NCBI RefSeq assembly: GCF_003234855.1
Contig: NZ_QKTO01000002.1
Span: forward strand, 186,001-250,000
Length of the DNA stretch: 64,000 bases
Source: Curtobacterium sp. MCBD17_032
GTDB lineage: Bacteria > Actinomycetota > Actinomycetes > Actinomycetales > Microbacteriaceae
Reading direction: 5' to 3'
Positions 9,226 through 17,767 of this stretch are shown here, one piece after another. Each line of letters opens with the position of its first letter. Within the stretch, counting starts at the first letter, position 1. A program made the position numbers and the translations under genes. The notes below the pieces were generated by a model. That model made no database searches, was not told where the DNA came from, and worked only from the letters and a program-made list of their open reading frames with translations.

Positions 9226-9911
9226 TCCGCGTGGTGATCGTCGACGACCAGGCGGTCGTCCGGACCGGACTCGGCATGATGGTCGACGCCGAGGCGGACC
9301 TGACCGTGGTCGGACAGGCCCCGAACGGCGCCGAGGCGGTCGCGGTCTGCGCCGAGCTCCGCCCGGACGTCGTGCTCATGGACGTCCGGATGCCGGTGCT
9401 CGACGGCATCGCCGCCACCCGCACGATCGTGGCCGCGGGCACGGCGGGCGCCGTCGTCATCCTCACCACGTTCGACGACGAGGAGTACCTGCTGGACGCG
9501 GTCCGTGCCGGTGCGCTGGGCTTCCTGCTCAAGGACGCCGGCCCGGACCTGATCGCGGCCGGGGTCCGGGCCGCCCACACCGGCGACACCCTCATCGCGC
9601 CGTCGATGACCCGCGCCCTGCTCGAGAACCGGCTGCTCACGGCCCCTGCCACCGGAGGCCCGGCAGCGCCGACCCCGCCGGCCGAACACGCGTCGGCGCT
9701 CGCCGCCCTGAGCGTCCGGGAGCGGGAGGTCCTCGGTGCCCTGGTCCGCGGCGCGAGCAACGCGCAGATCGCGAAGGACCTCTGGATCAGCGAGGCCACC
9801 GTGAAGACCCACATCAGCAGCGTCCTCGCCAAGGTCGGGGCGACGAGCCGCGTGCAGGCCGTCGTGTTCGCCTACGAGAGCGGCTTCGTCCGGCCGGACT
9901 GGTCCGCGTAG
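9222..9911 (+). CDS. Response regulator, NarL/FixJ (LuxR HTH) family
   Basis: A 229-residue regulator with receiver residues D8/D9, D54 (LMDVRMP), T82 and K104. An Ala/Pro linker leads to a LuxR helix-turn-helix (LSVREREVLGALVRGASNAQI, ATVKTHISSVLAKVG). It overlaps the kinase gene by four bases and is its cognate partner. It resembles the first regulator in this window in layout but differs clearly in the linker and HTH, so the two systems are paralogues rather than copies. Confidence 0.95.
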   Translation: MIRVVIVDDQAVVRTGLGMMVDAEADLTVVGQAPNGAEAVAVCAELRPDVVLMDVRMPVLDGIAATRTIVAAGTAGAVVILTTFDDEEYLLDAVRAGALGFLLKDAGPDLIAAGVRAAHTGDTLIAPSMTRALLENRLLTAPATGGPAAPTPPAEHASALAALSVREREVLGALVRGASNAQIAKDLWISEATVKTHISSVLAKVGATSRVQAVVFAYESGFVRPDWSA

Positions 9912-10021
9912 CCGTCGACCGGCACGGTCCGCGCTGAGCGACACCATCCGCACACGCGAAGCCGAACGGTGTCCCCGGGCATGACCGCCCGCCCTGGTGG
10001 CCGCGCGTGCGGACGGCGGGC

Positions 10022-10057
10022 CGGGAGGCGCGTGGCGGGGCCGCGACGGGCCTCCCG
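10022..10057. terminator. Inverted repeat CGGGAGGC/GCCTCCCG after regulator gene
   Basis: Eight-base perfect arms separated by a GC-rich loop lie in the 220-bp gap between two convergent genes. The rest of the gap holds no reading frame I can support. Same palindrome family as at 48013-48072. Confidence 0.5.
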
Positions 10058-10131
10058 TCCGGCACGAAGCGCGCTGGGCGACGGTCTCCGCGCCCATGAC
10101 GGCGTCGCCGAACGCGGATCGCGCGGCCCGC

Positions 10132-11424
10132 TCAGACGGAGCGCGTCAGCGGCGCCGCGGCCACCTCGGTCGGCGAGGACACGACGGCCTCGCGGCGGAT
10201 CGCGATGACGGTCACGTCGTCGTCGTGCGGCACCTGGGCCGCGCGCTCGGACAGGGCCGCGACGATGGCGGCCGGCGTCCGGTCGGTGCCTGCCAGCTCG
10301 GCGACCGAGTCGACCGCGTCGTCACGTCCGCCGAACAGGTCGAGCACGCCGTCGCTGAAGGAGATGAGCAGGTCGCCCGGCTCGAGGATCCCGGTGGTGG
10401 TCGCCCACTCGTCGCGGAGGCCCATCCCGAGCGGCAGGTCGACCGACCGCAGGCGCTCCACACCCCCGTCGACGCGGAGGATGAAGCTCAGGCCGTGGCC
10501 CGCGTCCGCCCACTGCAGGGTGCCGTCGTCGTCGATCCGGGCGTGGAACAGCGTGGTGAACGTGACGTCGGTGCCGGCCCCTTCGGCGACGAGGCCGTCG
10601 GAGGCGCGGCGCAGCGCCTCGGAGGTGTCGTCGACCGTGCGGGCGCTGCGGATCGTGGCGCGGACGGCGGCGGCGATCAGGCCGGCCCCGACGCCCTTGC
10701 CCATGACGTCGCCGAGGCTGACGGCGATGCCGTCCCGGGTGCGGTACCAGTCGTAGAAGTCGCCGCCGACGCTCTTCGCGGGCAGGCACGCCCCGGCGAC
10801 GGTGACGGCGTCGCCCATGTGGTCGCTCGAGGTCGGCAGGAGGGACCGCTGCACGGCGGCCGCGCGGCTGATCTCGGCGCGGACGCGGCTCTCACGGGCC
10901 TCGGCGGTGAGGACCGACCGTCGGGCGCGGCGGGACAACTCGTGCACGATGACCGCGACGGTGCCGAACACGATGACGGTGATCCCGAGGCGGACGAGTT
11001 CGTTCGGACGCGGCACGGTACCGGGCAGGAGCACGAACGGGGCCAGGATGACGAACGTCACGCCGATGACCGAGTACACGATCGTGCGTCGCCCCTCGAG
11101 GGACGCCCACCACACCACGGGCAGGACCACGAGCGACGTGAAGACCGACGCTCCCGCCCCGGTGCCCGTCCGGAACAGCGCGATCGAGACGAAGTCGACG
11201 GCCAGCAGGATCGGGACGAGCGCGACCGCACGCGGGAAGTACACGGCGACCGCGGCGAGCAGTGTTGCGATCGCGGTCGCGACGAGGCTCGCGAGGAAGA
11301 GCTCCACGTGGGTCACGGCGAGCGACGGCAGCGCCACGGTGCACAGCGCGCCGAGGGCCAGCAGGCCGCTGATCGGAGCCTGCCGGACGAGGGGGTTGTC
11401 GATGACGCTGGTGGGGCGAGACAT
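10132..11424 (-). CDS. Membrane-anchored PP2C/SpoIIE-type serine phosphatase
   Basis: A 430-residue RsbU-like protein. Residues 15-165 carry about six membrane segments. A helical linker with AVQRSLLP (typical before SpoIIE domains) leads to the phosphatase domain, whose metal-binding aspartates are in GGDFYDW and SLGDVMGKGVGAGL. Further signatures are ADAGHG and ISFSDGVLDLFGG. Relatives dephosphorylate anti-anti-sigma factors to control stress sigma factors; that role here is inferred, and no anti-sigma genes lie nearby. TAGCCT sits nine bases before the ATG, so the message may have almost no leader. Confidence 0.9.
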   Translation of the reverse strand: MSRPTSVIDNPLVRQAPISGLLALGALCTVALPSLAVTHVELFLASLVATAIATLLAAVAVYFPRAVALVPILLAVDFVSIALFRTGTGAGASVFTSLVVLPVVWWASLEGRRTIVYSVIGVTFVILAPFVLLPGTVPRPNELVRLGITVIVFGTVAVIVHELSRRARRSVLTAEARESRVRAEISRAAAVQRSLLPTSSDHMGDAVTVAGACLPAKSVGGDFYDWYRTRDGIAVSLGDVMGKGVGAGLIAAAVRATIRSARTVDDTSEALRRASDGLVAEGAGTDVTFTTLFHARIDDDGTLQWADAGHGLSFILRVDGGVERLRSVDLPLGMGLRDEWATTTGILEPGDLLISFSDGVLDLFGGRDDAVDSVAELAGTDRTPAAIVAALSERAAQVPHDDDVTVIAIRREAVVSSPTEVAAAPLTRSV

Positions 11425-11490
11425 GCTCAGGGCAGGCTACTGGGTCGGACTGGAACACGCCGGTGTGGCGACCCGAAGAGGGGCCAGCAC

Positions 11491-11532
11491 GACGACGGCG
11501 GGGCACCCGTTCCCGGGTACCCCGCCGTCGTC
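11491..11532 (-). terminator. Strong hairpin terminator of GH31 gene
   Basis: The arms GACGACGGCGGGG-C-ACCC and GGGT-A-CCCCGCCGTCGTC give a 17-bp stem with one internal mismatch and a six-base loop, 40 bases beyond the GH31 stop codon. Confidence 0.75.
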
Positions 11533-11571
11533 CGGCCGCGGGCTCAGCGTCGCGCGCTCAGCCCGTCCGAC

Positions 11572-14500
11572 TCACTCCGCGTGTCGGCGCCGCTTCCGCT
11601 GCGCCAGGAGCAGCCCGCCCGCGGCGAGGAGCACCAGGGCGAGGATGCCGATCGGCACGACGTTCGCACCGGTCCAGGCGAGCGCGCCGTCGCGGTCCGC
11701 ACCCGAGCCTCCCGGCTGGTCACCGACGGGCTGGGCGCCCGAGTTCCCGGCTCCCGGGTCGGCAGCACCCGGGCCGCCGGCGCCGGGGCCACCTGCCCCG
11801 GGGCCTGCGCCGGCACCGGGACCGGTGCTCGGCGTGGGCGACGGGGAGGCCGTCGGCGGCGCAGCCGTCACGGTGAAGGCGGCCCGGGCCAGGACCGCGC
11901 CGCCCACGGAGGCGGTCACGTCCACGCGACCGGCGGCGGCCGTCGCCGGCACGTCCAGCTCGGCCGTGAAGGTCCCGTCCGCGGTGGTGCGGACGGTGAC
12001 GTCGTCGCCCAGGTCGGGCGTCGTCGCCAGCGTGACCGCCGCGTCCGCCGGGAACCCGGTGCCGGTCACGGTCTGCGTGTTCCCGGCGGTCACCCGCTGG
12101 TCCTCGACCTGGAGGCTCGGCACGGCGGCCGCGAGGGTCGAGTACCGCACGACGGTCCGGTCCGCCACCGAGCGCTCGGCGACCGGCACCGTGAGGGTGC
12201 GGCTGTCGGCGTCGTACGTCCACTCGGACGCGGCGACGGGGGCGCCGTCGACCGTGACCGACTGCGGACGCTCGGCGTTCGTGAACGTCGCCGTCCAGGA
12301 GCGCTCGCGCACCTGGCCGTCGAACGAGCCGTCGGCGGGCGAGATGTCGAGCGTCCCACCGGTCGCCTGCTGCGTGAACCGCATGGCGGTCGACGCCGCG
12401 TTCCCGGCCGCACGGGCCGAGGCCCCCGCAGCGGTGGGCTGGCCCTCACCGGAGTCCTCGTGCAGGGCGAACGTGCCGTCCGCGCCGGTCGCGACCGTCA
12501 CCGTGACCGCGTCGAGCGGTGCGGCGTCGTTCGCGACGTGGTGCGAGCGGGTCGGGACGATGCCGCCGCTGCGGACGAACACCGGCATGGTGGTCAGGTC
12601 CGTCGTGACGTCGGCCGTGGTGCCGCCCTCGTACGTCTTCCCGGTGAACCAGTCGGTCCAGGTGTCGCCGGCCGGGAACCACACCGAACGGGTGGCGGTG
12701 CCGTCGTCACCGTTCGCGGTGGTGACCGGTGCGACGAGGACGTCCTCGCCGTACAGGTACTCCGAGCCGGCCTGCGCGTAGGACTCCTGCGCTTCCGGGT
12801 ACTGCAGGTAGAGCGGCTGCAGCATCGGGGTACCGGTGCGGCTGGCGTCGGCGGCGAGGGTGTAGGTGAGGGGGAGCAGGTCCTCGCGGAGGTTGAGGAA
12901 CTGCTTCGCCGACGCGTTCGCCTCGGCCGGGTACTGCCACGGCAGCCGGTCGCTGTGGTTGCTGTGCAGACGGTCGATCGGCTGGAAGGCGCCGAACTGC
13001 ACCCAACGGGCGTACATGTCGGGCGGGAGCTGGGTCGTGCCCGGCTCCTTGCCCTCGATGCCGTACTGACCACCGTTGTGCCCACCGATGTCGTGGCTGA
13101 TCGCCGACAGGCCGGTCGCCGCCGACTCACCGGGCGTGTAGCCGACCTGCGCGGCGAGCTCCTGCCACGAGGACGTGGTGTCGCCGGTGAAGTGCACGGT
13201 GGTGCGCTTGTCCGCCCACGGGCCGGTCGGGACGGCCTGCGGGTTGCCGTAGCCGCCCGCGGTCAGCGAGCCGTACGCACGGGAGAACGCCAGGCCGCGG
13301 CCCTCGAGCTGCTCGTCCGTGTACTCCGCGTACTGCTGGTTGATGAACGCGTCCGGGGTGACGCCGTTCGCCGAGTACTTCGAGTTCTCACTGCAGCACC
13401 AGTCGAGCCACCACATGTCGACGCCCTCGGGCTGCAGGGTGTCGTGGAGCTCGAAGTACGCCTTGAGCTGGTCGGGGTCGGACCAGTCGAACAGGTAGCG
13501 GTCGCCGTCGCCCTTGGTGAGCTTGCCCTTCGCGGTGGCCTGCGCCTTCGCGAACTCCGGGTCGCTGCCCGAGATCGACGGGTGGATGTTGAGCGTGTTG
13601 TGGATGCCCTGCTCGTGCCAGTCGGCGAGCAGCCCTGTCATGTCGGGGATCCGGGCGGGGTCGACCGACCAGCCGTTCCACTTGCTGTCGCCCTGGTTCG
13701 TGGTGCTGCCGGTCTTGTAGTCGGTGTCGATCGCCATGACGTCGACCGGCACCCCCTCGGCCTTGAAGCGCGCGGCGATGTCCAGGTAGTCCTGCTGCGA
13801 GCGGTCGTAGTACTCGGAGTACCAGACGCCGTACGCCCAGCTCGGCAGGAGCTTCGACGGCCCGGTCAGGGTCGCCAGGTCCTTGAGCGCGGTCGTGTAC
13901 GCGGTTCCGTACCCGAAGACGTAGCCGTCCTGGTAGCCCTTCCCACCGTGGTCACCGCGGGGCGTCGGCTCCTCGGTCGCGGGGTCGTCCAGCGCCGAGG
14001 CGGTGTCGTCGAGGAGCGACCACCCGTCCTGGTACAGCAGGCCGGGGTTCGTCTTCACGGAGCCGTTCGTCGTGTCGAGGTCGCGACGGTAGCCGCCGAG
14101 CGGGGCGTGCGCGGCGAGGACCGGTGAGGACTGGTCGACGACGGCGATGGTGTCGAAGTTGACGTTGCAGTTGGCCGCCACGGTCGGGCAGCCGATCGCG
14201 ACGTCGTTCGTGCCGGCGGCCAGGTGCACCGGGACCGTCACCGTGTTCCAGTAGTCCCAGCCGCTGGTGCGCGGGAGCTCGGCGGTCGTGGCGGTCTGGC
14301 CGGCCGGGGCCGCGGTGAGGGTCGGCGCCGCGGCGGAGCCGTTCGCGTACCGGACCTGCAGCGCGTAGTCGCCCGCGGCGGGGACACCGGTGACGTGCGC
14401 GGTCATCTGGGCGCCGGCGCGCTCGAACCCGGCGGCGAAGCCGTCGCCGGAGAACCCGTTGTGGTCGGTCGCGACCGTGGCGCCGCCGGCCTTGCCGGTG

Positions 14501-15429
14501 TCCTCGGCCTCGCAGACCACGCCGAAGGCGCAGTCCTGTCCGGCGTCCGCGTCGGTCGGCGTCGGGTAGGCGGCACCCGAGGGGACGACCGCCAGGCTGT
14601 CGACGTTGACCCGGCCGGAGTCGGACGCGCTGCGCTCGATGCGGATGGTGTGCGTGCCCGCGGTCAGGTCGAGGGCGGCCGTGGTCTGCTTCCACTCGTC
14701 CCAGTTCGCGCCGGCGGGCAGGCTGAGGGTGACCGGCGCCTGGTCGTCGACGACGATGCTCAGCGTGCGGGTCTCGAGCTTGCCGTCGCCGCCGCGGTTG
14801 TTCGCGTACCGCATGGCGAGGTCGTAGGCGCCGGCACGCTGCACGTCGGTGCGGAAGGTCATGGAGTTGCCGACGTTCTCGAACCCGGCGGCGAAGCCCG
14901 ATCCGGTGTAGCCGGCGTGGTCCTTGGCGTTCGCCAGGCCCTGCAGCGCGAGGGCTTCGCCTTCGCAGAGGGTGCCCACCGCGCAGGAGGGCGTCTCGGC
15001 GGTGACCCACGGCGATCCGGTGACGGTCTGCCCCGTGGAGGTCTCCAGCGTCACCCGGAGGTTGTCCTGGCTGAAGTCGCCGGTGCCCTCCCGGTACTGC
15101 ACGGTCATCTCCCCGGTGCTCACCGTCAGCCAGCCGTCCGCGCGCGTCTGCGTGAACGGCGTCGGGGCGAAGTCGTCGCGGCCGACGACGTTGAAGGTGC
15201 CCTCGTCGATGAACTGCGCGTCACCGGCGTACTCGGTGCGGATCAGGGTGGGCGAGAGCACCTGGAAGCGGGCGTCTCCCGACACCACGGTGCGGGCGTC
15301 CGGCGCGGCGGCTGCCGGCAGGGCGGAGATGCCGAGGCCGCCGAGCGCGAGTGCGCCGACCAGGGCTCCGGCGAGGGACGACCCGAGGACGCGTCGGCGC
15401 CTCCGGGTCGAGGTGAGAGTGGGACGCAA
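11572..15429 (-). CDS. Wall-anchored glycoside hydrolase family 31 enzyme with two carbohydrate-binding modules
   Basis: An extracellular alpha-glycosidase (alpha-glucosidase or alpha-xylosidase type). A signal peptide follows a run of arginines. Two CBM6/35-like modules each open with a CxxxxxxCE-type start and contain GFAAGFE (AGYTGSGFAAGFENVG and NGFSGDGFAAGFERAG). The GH31 barrel shows YSEYYDRSQQDYLDIAARF, nucleophile Asp about 676 in MWWLDWCCSE and acid/base Asp about 750 in HFTGDTTSSW. Beta domains, an Ala/Pro-rich linker and sorting signal LAWTG (1250-1254) complete the protein. I chose TTG 15429: GAGGAG lies seven bases upstream and the signal peptide then sits at the N-terminus; a GTG at 15513 would add 28 residues. 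Exact substrate unknown. Confidence 0.9.
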   Translation of the reverse strand: MRPTLTSTRRRRRVLGSSLAGALVGALALGGLGISALPAAAAPDARTVVSGDARFQVLSPTLIRTEYAGDAQFIDEGTFNVVGRDDFAPTPFTQTRADGWLTVSTGEMTVQYREGTGDFSQDNLRVTLETSTGQTVTGSPWVTAETPSCAVGTLCEGEALALQGLANAKDHAGYTGSGFAAGFENVGNSMTFRTDVQRAGAYDLAMRYANNRGGDGKLETRTLSIVVDDQAPVTLSLPAGANWDEWKQTTAALDLTAGTHTIRIERSASDSGRVNVDSLAVVPSGAAYPTPTDADAGQDCAFGVVCEAEDTGKAGGATVATDHNGFSGDGFAAGFERAGAQMTAHVTGVPAAGDYALQVRYANGSAAAPTLTAAPAGQTATTAELPRTSGWDYWNTVTVPVHLAAGTNDVAIGCPTVAANCNVNFDTIAVVDQSSPVLAAHAPLGGYRRDLDTTNGSVKTNPGLLYQDGWSLLDDTASALDDPATEEPTPRGDHGGKGYQDGYVFGYGTAYTTALKDLATLTGPSKLLPSWAYGVWYSEYYDRSQQDYLDIAARFKAEGVPVDVMAIDTDYKTGSTTNQGDSKWNGWSVDPARIPDMTGLLADWHEQGIHNTLNIHPSISGSDPEFAKAQATAKGKLTKGDGDRYLFDWSDPDQLKAYFELHDTLQPEGVDMWWLDWCCSENSKYSANGVTPDAFINQQYAEYTDEQLEGRGLAFSRAYGSLTAGGYGNPQAVPTGPWADKRTTVHFTGDTTSSWQELAAQVGYTPGESAATGLSAISHDIGGHNGGQYGIEGKEPGTTQLPPDMYARWVQFGAFQPIDRLHSNHSDRLPWQYPAEANASAKQFLNLREDLLPLTYTLAADASRTGTPMLQPLYLQYPEAQESYAQAGSEYLYGEDVLVAPVTTANGDDGTATRSVWFPAGDTWTDWFTGKTYEGGTTADVTTDLTTMPVFVRSGGIVPTRSHHVANDAAPLDAVTVTVATGADGTFALHEDSGEGQPTAAGASARAAGNAASTAMRFTQQATGGTLDISPADGSFDGQVRERSWTATFTNAERPQSVTVDGAPVAASEWTYDADSRTLTVPVAERSVADRTVVRYSTLAAAVPSLQVEDQRVTAGNTQTVTGTGFPADAAVTLATTPDLGDDVTVRTTADGTFTAELDVPATAAAGRVDVTASVGGAVLARAAFTVTAAPPTASPSPTPSTGPGAGAGPGAGGPGAGGPGAADPGAGNSGAQPVGDQPGGSGADRDGALAWTGANVVPIGILALVLLAAGGLLLAQRKRRRHAE

Positions 15430-15542
15430 AGGTGAGCTCCTCGTGGACGGCGTCGTCCGGTCGTTCGTCGGTTCGAGTCCGACAGCGATCTGCTGGGGTC
15501 GTTGCGCGGGCACCCCCGACAGCCCGCGTTACAACGTGGGAA

Positions 15543-15548
15543 AGAGTA
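15543..15548 (-). promoter_or_regulatory. Possible -10 box TACTCT for GH31 gene
   Basis: Minus-strand TACTCT lies 17 bases after a poor -35 (TTCCCT), about 110 bases before the TTG start. Between box and start lies the palindrome CGTT-AC-AACG near 15528, a possible repressor half-site pair. The evidence is weak. Confidence 0.25.
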
Positions 15549-15639
15549 GGGCTCACAGGTCGTTCAGGGAAGTCCGACAGGAGATCGGAGGGTTCGCGGC
15601 TGCGCTCCGCGGACCGGACGGGAGGCCCGGATCACCCGA

Positions 15640-16776
15640 TCAGCGCACGCTCGCCCCGGTCATGACGCCTCGTCCCACCCGCTTCGCCAGGCGGTGCGCC
15701 GGGAACTCCACCCAGCGGGCGAAGAGCGCGGCGAGCCCGAGCGCGACCGGGGCCGCGATCGGCAGGGTCAGCCACGCGAGGCCCGGCGGCAGCAGGAGCG
15801 TGACCGAGACGACGACCGGCTCGTGCACCAGGTAGAGGCTGAACGAGATGCCGCCGAGCCAGCGGACGGGTGGCCGCTCGAGCAGGCGCTGCGCCACGTC
15901 CCACCGCCCGGCGAGCACCACGAGGAGCGCGGCCGAACCCAGCACGACCGGCAGTGTCAGGACGTCCGCCAGTGGAGCCAGGGCTGTCGGCAGCACTGGT
16001 GCGATCCACCACGCGGCGGTGATGCCGAGGCAGGCGGCGCCGGCCGCGACGACACCGCTCGGCCCGACCACCCGGGGGATCCGGTCCCAGCCTGCGGCGA
16101 GGGCGCACCCGACCAGGAACACGGGCAGGTACGTCAGGGCGTCGACCTGCGCGGCGGCGGCGACGGTCGAGGTCGCGATCGCGAGCACCGCGGTGAGCCA
16201 CCACGTGCGGCTCGTCCGCCGGGCCACCAGGACACACGCCGGCAGCGCGAGGGAGAACACGAGCTCCCACCGCAGCGACCAGAGCACGCTGTCCACCGGG
16301 TTCGGCCCGAGCAGGACGGCGGCCAGGACGGCGTCCGCGAGCGACGGCCCCGACGCGTGCTCGGCGAGCCACGGCCCGCGGTCCGCCGCTCCGGACCGCG
16401 GGACCACCACGGCGACGAGTGCGGCCAGCGCCACCGCTGTCAGGACCGGCACGCCGAGCCGGAGGGCGCGAGCAGGGTAGTAGGAACGCCACATGACCGG
16501 GTTCCGCAGGGCCGGCAGCGTGAGGACCAGGCCGCTCAGGACGAAGAAGACGACCACGGCCTCGTGCCCGGCCCAGAACAGGTGCAGCGGGGTCGTGGTC
16601 AGCAGGTGCGCGAGCGTGCCCGGTTCCGGCACCCGGCCGTACGCGGTGCCGGCGAGCTGCGGCACGGTCAGCAGCGCGTGGTGGACCAGCACGACGACCG
16701 CCGCGACACCGCGCAACCCGTCGAGGGAGGAGACACGAGCGTGGGCGGTGGGTGGGACGGTCGTCGTGCTGGTCAC
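15640..16776 (-). CDS. Acyltransferase 3 family membrane protein
   Basis: About 378 residues with roughly ten membrane helices. The N-terminal family motif SSLDGLRGVAAVVVLVHHAL carries the conserved His of acyltransferase-3 enzymes; FFVLSGLVLTLP and GGISFSLYLVHEPVV are also typical. Such enzymes move acetyl or similar groups onto extracellular sugars or lipids, so a role in decorating surface glycans near the polysaccharide locus is plausible but unproven. GTG 16776 is chosen because the conserved motif starts 16 residues later and CAGGCT stands six bases before it; GTG 16824 in the same frame is possible. Confidence 0.85.
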   Translation of the reverse strand: MTSTTTVPPTAHARVSSLDGLRGVAAVVVLVHHALLTVPQLAGTAYGRVPEPGTLAHLLTTTPLHLFWAGHEAVVVFFVLSGLVLTLPALRNPVMWRSYYPARALRLGVPVLTAVALAALVAVVVPRSGAADRGPWLAEHASGPSLADAVLAAVLLGPNPVDSVLWSLRWELVFSLALPACVLVARRTSRTWWLTAVLAIATSTVAAAAQVDALTYLPVFLVGCALAAGWDRIPRVVGPSGVVAAGAACLGITAAWWIAPVLPTALAPLADVLTLPVVLGSAALLVVLAGRWDVAQRLLERPPVRWLGGISFSLYLVHEPVVVSVTLLLPPGLAWLTLPIAAPVALGLAALFARWVEFPAHRLAKRVGRGVMTGASVR

Positions 16777-16887
16777 ACACCAAGCCTGGGGCAGGTGACG
16801 TCCAGCACCTCGTATCCCGTACACGACATGTGGACAGCGCGGCGCGCGCCTGCCGTGTGGCGGAGCGGCCCGTCGATCAGAGGCGGG

Positions 16888-17610
16888 TCAGCGCGGCCAG
16901 GTCGCGACGACCGCCACCGCGTTGAAGAGGACGTGCGCCAGGATCGCGCCGCCGATCCGGTCCGTCATCGCGACGAGCGTGCCGGTGAGGGACCCGAGCG
17001 CGAAGGTGGTGAGGAAGACGCGGAAGCCGTCGAGCTGCGTCGTCCCGGCGCCGAGCAGGACGTGCAGCACGGCGAAGAGGAACGCGGTCAGCAGCACGGC
17101 CATGAAGCGGGTGCGCGGCGTGAGCTCCTCGGCCATCCGGCGCTGGAACAGGCCACGGAAGAAGACCTCCTCGAGGAACGGACTGACGAGCACGATGCCG
17201 ATCGCCGAGACCACGAGCAGCGCGATGTCCGGCGTCCCGAGGGTGGGGACGGGTTCCAGGCCGGTCCGGCCGCCGAACGCCAGCCCGAGGAACGCGTCGA
17301 ACACCCGGACCAGGATGACGATGCCGAGCGCGAAGACCGCGTCCCCGATCTCGAGCCGCAGGACCCGCCTCCGGCCGGGGTTCGGCGACCGCCGCAGCAC
17401 CCAGACGATCCCCGCCACCAGGGGCAACCAGACCGCGACGTCCGCTGCCAGGACCTGCAGGACGGGTGACGGGATGCCGCCGCTCCGGCTCACGCCGCCG
17501 ACGACGCGCGCCAGGATGACCGCCACCCCGAGGGCGACGAGCAGGATGACCAGGTCGCGCTGGCGGCTCGTGTCGGGCTCGGCGTGCTTCACGTCGGACT
17601 CGGTGCTCAT
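16888..17610 (-). CDS. CPBP-family intramembrane metalloprotease
   Basis: A 240-residue membrane protein with about seven helices. It carries the Abi/CAAX-type motifs: EEVFFRGLFQRRM (EExxxR), FAVLHVLLG (conserved His) and GGAILAHVLFN (HxxxN), which form the glutamate-type active site. Bacterial members are implicated in membrane protein processing and bacteriocin self-immunity; the substrate here is unknown. An upstream GTG-started version is ruled unlikely because TACGGT ends six bases before ATG 17610, the leaderless pattern seen elsewhere in this window. Confidence 0.85.
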   Translation of the reverse strand: MSTESDVKHAEPDTSRQRDLVILLVALGVAVILARVVGGVSRSGGIPSPVLQVLAADVAVWLPLVAGIVWVLRRSPNPGRRRVLRLEIGDAVFALGIVILVRVFDAFLGLAFGGRTGLEPVPTLGTPDIALLVVSAIGIVLVSPFLEEVFFRGLFQRRMAEELTPRTRFMAVLLTAFLFAVLHVLLGAGTTQLDGFRVFLTTFALGSLTGTLVAMTDRIGGAILAHVLFNAVAVVATWPR

Positions 17611-17616
17611 GGGGTC

Positions 17617-17622
17617 ACCGTA
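17617..17622 (-). promoter_or_regulatory. Putative -10 box TACGGT, leaderless start of protease gene
   Basis: Minus-strand TACGGT is separated by six bases (GACCCC) from ATG 17610. No Shine-Dalgarno is present. Confidence 0.5.
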
Positions 17623-17767
17623 GAGGACGCGGCGACCGGATCGCCCGACACAGCCGAGCGTTGCTCGATCATGTGGCACTATTTGAATGCCGTAGGCCGG
17701 GACATCCCCGGTGCGCCTGTGCTGGGACCGCAGGAGCGCGGCAGGATCGTCGGGGAAGGCGGGCCGC

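Noticed and set aside
9997..14127. A 1376-codon open frame on the plus strand antisense to the phosphatase and GH31 genes
   Set aside because: It reads through two well-supported minus-strand genes, has a Gly/Arg/Asp/Val-rich translation typical of high-GC antisense frames and shows no domain.
15459..15484. GTCGG-TTCGAGT-CCGAC looks exactly like a tRNA T-arm
   Set aside because: No matching acceptor stem, D-arm or anticodon arm can be folded upstream; the segment lies in the leader of the GH31 gene.
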